Below, one piece after another: positions 8,817-16,309 of a stretch of DNA of 64,000 nucleotides. This DNA comes from Clostridium simiarum (lineage in GTDB: Bacteria; Bacillota; Clostridia; Clostridiales; Clostridiaceae). The position numbers and the translations under genes were made by a program. Under the pieces are notes generated by a model, which was not told the DNA's origin, did not search any database, and saw only the letters and a list, made by a program, of their open reading frames with translations. The stretch spans positions 992,001 to 1,056,000 of the forward strand of contig NZ_JAHLQL010000001.1 of the NCBI RefSeq assembly GCF_018919175.1, in the 5' to 3' direction. Numbering within the stretch: the first letter of the stretch is position 1; every line of letters starts with the position of its first letter.

Positions 8817-10127
8817 TTACCCTCTAAACATAGCTAATAGTCTTTCGATACTATTATTAAAATCTGTTTGCTCCTTCATTCCTTGTTTTAAATACCCACT
8901 TAAAACATCATTGTATTTTATAGCCATGTCTACTTTTTTGTTACTTCCCTTTGCATAGGCTCCTATATTTATAAGATCTTCTGAATCCTTATAGGTAGCG
9001 AGAAGATCTCTCGCAAATGAAGCTACATTTTTATGATCATCTGAAGCAATTTCTGGCATAAGTCTACTTACACTATTTAATATGTCTATAGCTGGATAAT
9101 GATTTTTGTGAGCTAGAGATCTAGAAAGTACTATGTGTCCATCCAATATACCTCTAACAGCATCAGCTATAGGCTCATTAAAATCATCACCATCAACTAA
9201 AACAGTATAAAAAGCAGTTATAGAACCTTTATCCGACATACCTGATCTCTCCATAAGCCTTGGTAACATAGCAAATACAGAAGGAGTATATCCCTTGGTT
9301 GCAGGTGGTTCTCCAATTGCTAAACCTACTTCTCTTTGAGCCATAGCAAACCTTGTAACAGAATCCATCATAAGAATTACCTTCTTGCCTTGATCTCTAA
9401 AGTACTCTGCTATAGCTGTAGCTGTAAAAGCTCCTTTAAGCCTTATTAGTGCAGGTTTATCTGAGGTAGCGCAAACTATTACAGACTTTTTAAGCCCTTC
9501 CTCTCCAAGATCTTTTTCTATAAAATCCAGAACCTCCCTACCTCTTTCTCCTATAAGAGCAATAACATTAACATCAGCCTCAGCATATCTGGCTATCATG
9601 CCTAGGGTGGTGCTTTTACCCACCCCAGAGCCTGCAAATATACCTATTCTCTGTCCCTCTCCACAGGTTAAAAAACCATCTATAGCTCTTACTCCAGTAG
9701 GAAGTACTTCTTTTATTCTTCTCCGTTTTAAAGGGTCTGGTGGCTCTTTATCTAGGGCGTAGTATTCACCTTTTAAAAGTTCTTCACCTTCTAAGGGATT
9801 ACCAAGACCATCGAGAACCTTGCCAAACAAATCATCACTACATATAACACTTAAAGGCTTTCCTTCCGGTACAACTTTACATCCCGGCGCAATACCTATT
9901 AGCTCTCCTAGAGGCATTAGTATAACATTATCCTCTCTAAAACCAACTACCTCACAGGATATGGGAGTATTTCTTTCATTATATATAGTGCAAAGCTCTC
10001 CTACAAAGGCTCTTATACCTTCTACTTCTACGGTAAGACCTATAACTTTTTTAACTTTACCTTCAGCATAAAAAGTTTCACACTGTTTGATTTTATTTGT
10101 TATTTTATCGAAATCAATTTGAAGCAT
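8817..10127 (-). CDS. fliI: Flagellum-specific ATPase FliI
   Basis: FliI (436 residues) is the export ATPase, homologous to F1-beta. Walker A GSGVGKST is at residues 166-173, the catalytic region IGERGREVLDF follows, and Walker B is at VILMMDSVTRFA near residue 250. The FliI/YscN-type SGMSDKGSITAFYTVL and the C-terminal helical domain are present. Length is typical. It sits between fliH and fliJ, its regulator and stalk. Confidence 0.98.
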   Translation of the reverse strand: MLQIDFDKITNKIKQCETFYAEGKVKKVIGLTVEVEGIRAFVGELCTIYNERNTPISCEVVGFREDNVILMPLGELIGIAPGCKVVPEGKPLSVICSDDLFGKVLDGLGNPLEGEELLKGEYYALDKEPPDPLKRRRIKEVLPTGVRAIDGFLTCGEGQRIGIFAGSGVGKSTTLGMIARYAEADVNVIALIGERGREVLDFIEKDLGEEGLKKSVIVCATSDKPALIRLKGAFTATAIAEYFRDQGKKVILMMDSVTRFAMAQREVGLAIGEPPATKGYTPSVFAMLPRLMERSGMSDKGSITAFYTVLVDGDDFNEPIADAVRGILDGHIVLSRSLAHKNHYPAIDILNSVSRLMPEIASDDHKNVASFARDLLATYKDSEDLINIGAYAKGSNKKVDMAIKYNDVLSGYLKQGMKEQTDFNNSIERLLAMFRG

Positions 10128-10151
10128 ATTATCTCCCTTATCTTATAAGAA

Positions 10152-10892
10152 CTAATAAAGCTCCTTTTTAATATTTTTAAGCCCAGTATCTATACCTACC
10201 ATGAGCATACCATTGTCTTTCTCTATAAGAGCATTACCCTCTTCCATCACATCATCTCTTATGACAAATATATCCCCTTGTATGGCAAATTCACTTTTCC
10301 ATTTTGGAATAGCCTCTCTTATATGAGCTACATACTTCTCATTACACTTTATTATAAAAGTTTTGCTTTCTCTATGCTGCTTTAGAACCTCTAAAAGTAT
10401 ACTATCTAAACCCTCATCTTTTGAAAGCTCCTTTTTTAATATAACCTTAGCTATTTCATAGGATAAATTTAATATTTCTTCTTTCTTTGAAGTTAGATAA
10501 TTTTCGAAATTTTCTCTAGCACTTCCAACTATGGTACTAGCTTCTGCTCTGCTTTTATCTAAAATTAAATCTGATTCTTTTATAGCCTTTTCCATATGAA
10601 CTTCATAAGAATCTTCATAGCCTTTTTCATAGCCTTCTTTATAGGCCTTTTCATAGGCATCTTTTTCTATATTACTAGCCTCTTCATAGGCAAGCTGCAA
10701 TATCTTTTCCCTTTGAATCTTTGCTTTTTCTAAAATAGATCGACCTATAGACTCATAACTTTCCAAAACATTACTGTCTACAGTTATAGTCTCAGCAGTT
10801 TCAGTAACTTCTCTATCATAGTCAGTATCTATTAATTTTTCTCCATTATCTTTTACTTCCAGGTTCTTAATAACCCTATACAACGATGGCAT
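10152..10892 (-). CDS. fliH: Flagellar assembly protein FliH
   Basis: FliH (about 246 residues from the chosen ATG) is the dimeric peripheral stator of the FliI ATPase. A central region (about residues 60-130) carries GxxxG-like repeats (YEKAYKEGYEKGYEDSYE), typical of FliH. A predicted coiled coil and the C-terminal V1-E-like domain follow. The start is uncertain: a GTG three codons earlier is in frame, but AGAGGTGG lies five bases upstream of this ATG. It overlaps the fliG end by 17 bases. Confidence 0.88.
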   Translation of the reverse strand: MPSLYRVIKNLEVKDNGEKLIDTDYDREVTETAETITVDSNVLESYESIGRSILEKAKIQREKILQLAYEEASNIEKDAYEKAYKEGYEKGYEDSYEVHMEKAIKESDLILDKSRAEASTIVGSARENFENYLTSKKEEILNLSYEIAKVILKKELSKDEGLDSILLEVLKQHRESKTFIIKCNEKYVAHIREAIPKWKSEFAIQGDIFVIRDDVMEEGNALIEKDNGMLMVGIDTGLKNIKKELY

Positions 10893-11892
10893 CTTCTCCA
10901 CCTCTCGCTATAACTATTTCTCCAGCCTCATCCAGTCTTCTTATTACAGCAACAATTTTTTGTTGAGATTTTTCAACATCCATAAGCCTTACAGGTCCTA
11001 AGAACTCCATGTCTTCTTTCAATGAAGCAGCCGCTCTCTTAGATTGATTTCTAAAAATACAACCAGCCACTTCTTCTGAACAGCCTTTAAGAGCCATAGC
11101 TAAATCTTTTACCTCTACTTCTCTTAAAATTCTTTGGATAGATACATCGTCTAAAGATATAATATCCTCGAATACAAACATGGACTCCTTAACCTTTTCA
11201 GCAAGTTCTGGATCTTCACGTTCAAGATTTTCTGTAATATTCTTCTCTGTGGTTCTATCCACTTGATTAAGAATATCTACAAGAGTTTGTACTCCACCTA
11301 TTACAGTCATATCAGATCTTACAACTGAAGATAGCTTACTATCTAAAACCTTCTCTATTTCCTTTATAACCATAGGTGAAGTGTTACTCATAGTAGCAAC
11401 TCTATAAGCAACTTCACTTTGCACATCCTCTGACAAAGAAGACAAAAGTTGTCCTGCCTTATCTGTTTGAAGGTAGCAAAGTATAAGAGCTATGGTCTGT
11501 GGATGCTCATTAGATATAACATTCATAAGTTGATGAGCATCTGCCTTTCTAGCAATAGCAAATGGCCTATATTGCTGAGTAGCTTCAGTTACCTTATCTA
11601 ATATTTCCTTTGCTCTTTGTGGCCCTAAGGCCTTACCTAAAAGGTTTTTAGCATATTCAATTCCACCTTCTAATAGATAGTCTCTAGCCTTATTCATCTC
11701 TATAAATTCTTGTAGTATATCTTGCCTTTGATCTTGCTTTACGGAAGTTATATTTGCTATTTCATAAGTTATCTTTTGTATTTCGGCTTCCGGCAACCTC
11801 TTTATTATACCAGCAGAAGCTTCTGGACCTAGAGTAATGAAAAGTATAGCCGCCTTTTGAACTCCTGTAAGTTTGTCATTATCTCTTGGCAC
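10876..11892 (-). CDS. fliG: Flagellar motor switch protein FliG
   Basis: FliG (338 residues) is the rotor protein that contacts MotA. It starts at GTG with GAGGTGA upstream. The N-terminal domain opens with LTGVQKAAILFITLGPEAS. The middle domain carries EHPQTIALILCYLQ, the EHPQ motif. The C-terminal charged torque helix appears as the segment near residues 295-330 (MEFLGPVRLMDVEKSQQKIV). Complete and typical. Confidence 0.98.
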   Translation of the reverse strand: MPRDNDKLTGVQKAAILFITLGPEASAGIIKRLPEAEIQKITYEIANITSVKQDQRQDILQEFIEMNKARDYLLEGGIEYAKNLLGKALGPQRAKEILDKVTEATQQYRPFAIARKADAHQLMNVISNEHPQTIALILCYLQTDKAGQLLSSLSEDVQSEVAYRVATMSNTSPMVIKEIEKVLDSKLSSVVRSDMTVIGGVQTLVDILNQVDRTTEKNITENLEREDPELAEKVKESMFVFEDIISLDDVSIQRILREVEVKDLAMALKGCSEEVAGCIFRNQSKRAAASLKEDMEFLGPVRLMDVEKSQQKIVAVIRRLDEAGEIVIARGGEDAIVV

Positions 11893-11897
11893 TTATA

Positions 11898-13454
11898 TCA
11901 CCTCTCATCCTCTGCAATCCATGATTTAACTATATCAATAACTTGATCAGGTTTCTCACTGGCGTATTTTTTAATTTCTTTTTCAATATGAGTTCTTTCA
12001 TCATTTACTTCAAATTCAATAGGAGCAAACTCCACTGTTTCCTTAGGCGCTACGTTATCTCCTATAACCACATCTAGTCCACCTAATTCTTCTTCATCAT
12101 CCTTTTTCCTACCTTTTCTAAGTACAATCATAAGGACTATAACAGCTAAAAGAGCCGTTAGAGCTATACCTATAGTTCTATAAAGCTTCATTTTCTTCTG
12201 CTGCGCTGCTTGCTTTTCCATGTCCTCTAATTCTTTCTTAGCATTATCCTTCAGAGTTGGGTCAAAGGTCATACCTACAACGCTTATACCATCTCCCCTA
12301 TCTGCTTTATATCCAATAGCGTTGGCTACTAAATCTTTAACACTCTCTTCAGTCCTTGGGTCTAAATTACCATCTACAACCACCGAAGCAGTAAGTCTTC
12401 TTACTTCTCCTGGAGCTGTAATTGTTTTAACTTCAGTTTTTCCTACTTCGTAATTAGTCTTTGTTTCTTCTTTTGAACTTGTTGTATTACCATTAGCATC
12501 AGCAATAGTATTATTCATATTATTGTCTACAGGACTTTGCCCAACTCTTCCTCCTGCTGATGAATTAGTTTCTCTTGAAGAAGATTCACTTACAGGAACT
12601 TTATTAGGATCTGGGGTTGTTACAGTCTTTTGTACAGCATCAAAATCTAAATCTGAATTAACCTTAACCTTAACCTTACCATTTCCTATAACTGGCTCTA
12701 GCATACTTAAAACGGCTTTTTCAAGCTTGGATTCATATTCAAGTTCTGCCTGCCTATTCTTATCTAAAGCTCCTGTGGCTATAGCCGCTTCATCAAATAT
12801 ATCTCTAGATAATAGATTCATCTTATCATCTATTACCTCTACACTTTCTTTAGGAATATTTTGAGTAGCACCAGATACTAATGAAACTATTGCTTTAACC
12901 TGTTCTACTTCTAATTTTTCTCCTTGCTTAAGTTGAAGGTAAACTGCAGCCTTTCCTGGCTTTGAGTCCTTTACAAAAACAGAATCCTGTGCAGGGGTCA
13001 AATGCACTCTAGCACTTTGAATTTGCGGAAAACTCTTTATAGTTTTCTCTATTTCTCCCTGTAGCATTCTTTGTTTCTTTACTTTAAATTCGTCATCAGT
13101 CATTCCAAAGGAATTTCCTTGATCTAAAAGTTCGTAACCTTTACTTCCATTCGACATCTCCGAAGTAAGCTCTAACCTAAGTCCATCTACCATATCTTTT
13201 GGAACATAAATAGAATTTCCTCGTATGTCCGTGTCAACCTTTTTTTCCTTAAGCTTTTCTGTTACTACCTTAGCATCACCTGGATCTAAGTTAGAAAACA
13301 ATAGCCCATATTTATTAGACTTCATGTAAACCCCTAAGAATATCATAGCTCCTATGAAGGCTACCAAGGATACTCCTAAGGCAATTTTAGTACCAAGCTT
13401 CATGCTTTTAAGCTTATCTAGCACCTTCCTTAAGCTTTCTTTAAGCTTCTCCAT
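11898..13454 (-). CDS. fliF: Flagellar MS-ring protein FliF
   Basis: FliF (518 residues from ATG; a GTG three codons earlier is less well placed relative to GAGGAG) forms the MS ring. Membrane helices lie near residues 21-43 and 425-445. The ring-building motifs between them include YGLLFSNLDPGDAKVV and VTPDPNK-like linkers. The cytoplasmic C-terminal tail ends with VIDIVKSWIAEDER, the FliG-binding segment. The gene is followed after 5 bases by fliG. Confidence 0.97.
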   Translation of the reverse strand: MEKLKESLRKVLDKLKSMKLGTKIALGVSLVAFIGAMIFLGVYMKSNKYGLLFSNLDPGDAKVVTEKLKEKKVDTDIRGNSIYVPKDMVDGLRLELTSEMSNGSKGYELLDQGNSFGMTDDEFKVKKQRMLQGEIEKTIKSFPQIQSARVHLTPAQDSVFVKDSKPGKAAVYLQLKQGEKLEVEQVKAIVSLVSGATQNIPKESVEVIDDKMNLLSRDIFDEAAIATGALDKNRQAELEYESKLEKAVLSMLEPVIGNGKVKVKVNSDLDFDAVQKTVTTPDPNKVPVSESSSRETNSSAGGRVGQSPVDNNMNNTIADANGNTTSSKEETKTNYEVGKTEVKTITAPGEVRRLTASVVVDGNLDPRTEESVKDLVANAIGYKADRGDGISVVGMTFDPTLKDNAKKELEDMEKQAAQQKKMKLYRTIGIALTALLAVIVLMIVLRKGRKKDDEEELGGLDVVIGDNVAPKETVEFAPIEFEVNDERTHIEKEIKKYASEKPDQVIDIVKSWIAEDER

Positions 13455-13473
13455 CCCTCGCACTCCTCACTAA

Positions 13474-13776
13474 CTATAACTGCATTCTATTTATTTCCTG
13501 ATAAGCCTCAACAAGCTTATTTCTAATCTGCACTGCCATCTGCAAGGATAGCTTAGCTTCTTCTGTGGCCAACATAACCTTATGTACTTCTATGTCATCA
13601 CCTTTTATGTATCCATCTGTCATATCGTCTGCTAAAATATGTTTATCATTAACCTCATTTATACCTTTTTTCAGAACATCTAGAAAACTTTCTCCACCAC
13701 TCTCATTATTTTCCTCTGCCTTGACGCCAATACTGTCGAAAATTCGACTATCTGGAACAAACTCATTAATCCTCAT
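13474..13776 (-). CDS. fliE: Flagellar hook-basal body protein FliE
   Basis: FliE (100 residues) joins the MS ring or export gate to the rod. The C-terminal signature is intact: IEVHKVMLATEEAKLSLQ, then QIRNKLVEAYQEINRMQL. The N-terminal 30 residues are variable. It lies between flgC and fliF with a good TAGGAGA ribosome binding site. A TGTCGAA/TTCGACT palindrome inside the coding region looks like paired Spo0A boxes, but I take it as chance. Confidence 0.95.
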   Translation of the reverse strand: MRINEFVPDSRIFDSIGVKAEENNESGGESFLDVLKKGINEVNDKHILADDMTDGYIKGDDIEVHKVMLATEEAKLSLQMAVQIRNKLVEAYQEINRMQL

Positions 13777-13787
13777 AATTAATTCTC

Positions 13788-14216
13788 CTATCTACCAATT
13801 TCTAATGCTTTGACATACATGCTCTTCATGGCATTTAACGTATCTACATTAGCTTCATAAGAGCGGGAAGCCGCTATCATATCTGCAAATTCATTTAATA
13901 CATTAACATTTGGCATAGTTACATAACCTTCTTCATCTGCATCTGGATGTGAAGGTTCATATACCCTTCTTAAAGGACTATTATCCTCTAATACACCTAC
14001 AGCCTTAACTCCCATAAGGTCCTCTCCCTTATTTGAATCCTTACTTAATTGATCATTAATATAACTTTGAAAAACAGCTACTTTCCTAACATAAGGCTTT
14101 CCATCTTCTCCTCTTGTAGTTCTAGCATTTGTTATATTTGAGGCAATAGTATCCATCCTAAGTCTTTCTGCTGAAAGTCCACTGGCTGTTATCCTCATAG
14201 CTCTAAAATTACTCAT
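13788..14216 (-). CDS. flgC: Flagellar proximal rod protein FlgC
   Basis: FlgC (142 residues) is a rod subunit. The N-terminal helix [26 protein letters not shown] and the C-terminal [20 protein letters not shown] segment pair in the coiled-coil core of the rod. The middle [20 protein letters not shown] is the family signature. It follows flgB by 2 bases. Confidence 0.97.
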   Translation of the reverse strand: MSNFRAMRITASGLSAERLRMDTIASNITNARTTRGEDGKPYVRKVAVFQSYINDQLSKDSNKGEDLMGVKAVGVLEDNSPLRRVYEPSHPDADEEGYVTMPNVNVLNEFADMIAASRSYEANVDTLNAMKSMYVKALEIGR

Positions 14217-14218
14217 AA

Positions 14219-14623
14219 TTATCTTCCCCCTCCAGTTATAACATATCTCAGGTTAGAAAGCTTGTTATTAGCCTGTGTGACTAAGGTATTAAACATCAAT
14301 GTGTTTGCCGCTTGATTTACCTTTTCATTATCAATGTCCACATTGTTTCCATCCTCCCTCATACTAGAGCTCCTATCCTCTACAACTTGAATCTCTCCTG
14401 GAGCCTGTCCACCATCCATATGCTTTTCATTTGTCACTTTAAGTTTAAATCCATCAAAATTTTCATTTAATGTTTCTTCAAACTTCACTGCACGTCTTTT
14501 GTAACCTTTTGTATTTAAATTGGTCATATTATTCGCTATGGTTTTTCCTCTTAGAGAAGCGGCATCTAAAGCCTTTTTTACAGTATCATAATTTTCATTC
14601 TTTGGTATTAAGGAAACCTTCAT
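14219..14623 (-). CDS. flgB: Flagellar rod protein FlgB
   Basis: FlgB (134 residues) is the most proximal rod subunit and the first gene of the early flagellar operon. The N-terminal pattern [20 protein letters not shown] and the C-terminal [20 protein letters not shown] are present. AAGGAG lies nine bases before the ATG. Two possible vegetative promoters precede it, in a leader of about 500 bases. Confidence 0.96.
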   Translation of the reverse strand: MKVSLIPKNENYDTVKKALDAASLRGKTIANNMTNLNTKGYKRRAVKFEETLNENFDGFKLKVTNEKHMDGGQAPGEIQVVEDRSSSMREDGNNVDIDNEKVNQAANTLMFNTLVTQANNKLSNLRYVITGGGR

Positions 14624-14671
14624 TCAATTCAACTCCTTGATCCTCAGTGTATTTAATTCAATATATAACAT

Positions 14672-14680
14672 ATTATATCA
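14672..14680 (-). promoter_or_regulatory. Extended -10 promoter proximal to flgB
   Basis: On the minus strand TGATATAAT matches an extended -10 element (TGn TATAAT) exactly. No good -35 lies 16-18 bases upstream. Predicted start near 14665 leaves a 5' UTR of about 42 bases before flgB. Confidence 0.5.
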
Positions 14681-14727
14681 AATTCATCCGAAAAATAACA
14701 CAATAAAATGCCAATAATATTTATTAA

Positions 14728-14790
14728 CTATGTAAAAGTATTCATTGGAAAATAATATATAATACAGTCACAAAATTGAAAAAAAACCAA
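14728..14790 (-). CDS. Possible 20-codon leader open reading frame
   Basis: A TTG (14788-14790) sits eight bases after AAGGTG and opens a 20-residue aromatic, hydrophobic frame that closes at TAG (14728-14730). It lies between the distal promoter and flgB. A second overlapping frame starts at an ATG directly on the same AAGGTG. Either could be a leader peptide or chance; there is no coding statistic that such a short frame can offer. Confidence 0.2.
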   Translation of the reverse strand: MVFFQFCDCIIYYFPMNTFT

Positions 14791-14955
14791 ATAATCATCA
14801 CCTTATGTTATATTATAATCTTTATATTAGCTTTTTGCTATAATATATTTAAAATTTTCGTTAAATATTTTTTGTAAGTACATATTTTTAGGTTAATATC
14901 AATGTTTAATATATTGTTGAATCTTAATTAAAAATAATATAATATGTCAATAATT

Positions 14956-14984
14956 AATATAGCAAATATTAACAAAATAGTCAA
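14956..14984 (-). promoter_or_regulatory. Sigma-A-type promoter distal to flgB
   Basis: On the minus strand TTGACT (14979-14984), a 17-base spacer and TATATT (14956-14961) preceded by TGC form a good vegetative promoter with an extended -10. The start would be near 14949, giving a leader of about 325 nt before flgB. Confidence 0.55.
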
Positions 14985-15157
14985 ATAAAATTTAGGTCAA
15001 AACATTAAAAAATTTGTTGTATTTATTTAATCAGTTTATAGGTTTTTTCTAATAAAAGATAGTAAAATTAAAATTTTAAAAATTTAGCTATATTATTTAG
15101 ATATTATACATTTTGTATAATTAAAATCCCTTAATGTATTTAAGTAATTTTTAAAAC

Positions 15158-15207
15158 AGAAATAACCCTATATAGGAGAATCCAATCTCTTATATAGGGT
15201 TATTTCT
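15158..15207 (-). terminator. Intrinsic terminator of the fourth flagellin gene
   Basis: A 22-base-pair arm pair with one G-U (starting AGAAATAACCCTATATA at 15158 and closing at 15207) encloses a six-base loop. It begins 10 bases after the flagellin stop and is followed on the minus strand by GTTTTAAAAATT. The stem is far longer than usual. Confidence 0.85.
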
Positions 15208-15217
15208 ATTAACTTAT

Positions 15218-16069
15218 CTATCTTACTCTTTCCAAAACACGAAGAACATCCTGAGGAAGTCTATTGGTTTGTACCATCATAGCATTACCAGCTTCTACTA
15301 ATAAATTATGCTTTGCTAAACCCATCATCTCTTCTGCAATATCTGCATCGCCAATATTGCTATCCGCTCTTTCTATAAGCAAAGAATTTTCTTCTTGTAT
15401 ATTATAAAGTGATTCCATTCTATTTTGAAGGGCGCCGTATTTGCTTCTTACAGATAGAACCTTATCAAGGGCTGCATCCGTCATATCTAATGCCTCTCCA
15501 ATTTTTCCAGAAGCTATCATTCCACTTATATCTTTTATAGATTTAGCGCCCGTTTTATCAGTTAGATTATCGCTAGTTAGATTATTCATAGGGATATTTA
15601 ATGAATCTCCCACATTAGAACCAGAAGCCATTCTAATATGATTTAAACTCGGATCTTCATTAGCCAAAAGTTTAACTCCATTAAATTCCGTTCCCTTAGC
15701 TACAGTATCTATAGATTTAATCATTTGATCTATTTCAGCCTGTATTGAAGCCTTATCATCACCCTCTTTAGCTCCTCCAGCAGAAACAGTAAGTTCTCTT
15801 ATTCTATTTAAAGCTGAGGTTATACTATCAAGACCTCCTTCTGCAGCTTGAAGCATGCTTATACCATCCTGCATGTTTTTTTGGGCCATTTGAAGACCTC
15901 TAAGTTGCATTCTCATATACTCTCTTTGACCCATTCCTACAGGATCATCCATACTCCTTGCAATCTTATCTCCACTAGATATCTTCCCCATAGATTTACT
16001 TTGCTCATTTAAACTTTTATTATAACTTCTATACACATTTAAAGACATAAGGTTGTGAGTAAGTCTCAT
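15218..16069 (-). CDS. Divergent fourth flagellin
   Basis: A 283-residue flagellin with complete D0/D1 helices: MRLTHNLMSLNVYRSYNKSL at the N-terminus and DIAEEMMGLAKHNLLVEAGNAMM at the C-terminus, and only a short middle. It differs clearly from the three clustered flagellins: it has IARSMDDPVGMG where they have [12 protein letters not shown]. It ends LPQDVLRVLERVR instead of PQGVLQLLR. It is monocistronic between a SigD promoter and its own terminator, next to the glycosylation operon. It may be a minor filament or filament-base subunit like the second flagellin class of C. botulinum; that role is inference. Confidence 0.93.
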   Translation of the reverse strand: MRLTHNLMSLNVYRSYNKSLNEQSKSMGKISSGDKIARSMDDPVGMGQREYMRMQLRGLQMAQKNMQDGISMLQAAEGGLDSITSALNRIRELTVSAGGAKEGDDKASIQAEIDQMIKSIDTVAKGTEFNGVKLLANEDPSLNHIRMASGSNVGDSLNIPMNNLTSDNLTDKTGAKSIKDISGMIASGKIGEALDMTDAALDKVLSVRSKYGALQNRMESLYNIQEENSLLIERADSNIGDADIAEEMMGLAKHNLLVEAGNAMMVQTNRLPQDVLRVLERVR

Positions 16070-16109
16070 ACAATCAACTCCGTTTTTATATTATCTTTTA
16101 CTTCTTTAC

Positions 16110-16136
16110 TTATCGTAGAGGAAATTCAAAACTTTA
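16110..16136 (-). promoter_or_regulatory. SigD (sigma-28) promoter of the fourth flagellin
   Basis: On the minus strand TAAAGTTT (16129-16136), exactly 11 bases, then TACGATAA (16110-16117) match the sigma-28 consensus TAAAGTTT-N11-GCCGATAA at 14 of 16 positions. The start near 16103 gives a 34-base leader. Unlike the other flagellins, the leader has no GGA-loop hairpin. Confidence 0.88.
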
Positions 16137-16309
16137 CCCTAACATTCTATAATTAAAAATAATTAGATTTCACACTAAAACTTTAATCTAGTTATTGCTT
16201 ATATTCTTTTTAACTTATCTCGTATCAATATTTTCTATATCTGATTTTATATCATAATCACTATGTATTATCTAACATAATGTTTAACTTTCTGCATAAT
16301 CTTTAAATA

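Larger units (their letters stand above)
14624..15157 (-). other. Long AT-rich leader region of the flgB operon
   Basis: About 530 bases separate flgB from the terminator of the fourth flagellin. They are extremely AT-rich, with no gene-length open frame on either strand. Two sigma-A-like promoters and one very short open frame (listed separately) are the only elements I can point to. I looked for a cyclic di-GMP riboswitch, known before clostridial flagellar genes, and found no GC-rich core that would fit. Confidence 0.6.

Noticed and set aside
13732..13752. TGTCGAA next to TTCGACT, like paired Spo0A boxes
   Set aside because: It lies inside the fliE coding region, in codons for a variable part, with no promoter nearby.
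14624..15157. Cyclic di-GMP riboswitch in the flgB leader
   Set aside because: I looked for the GC-rich conserved core of either class on the minus strand and found none; the region is nearly all A and T.
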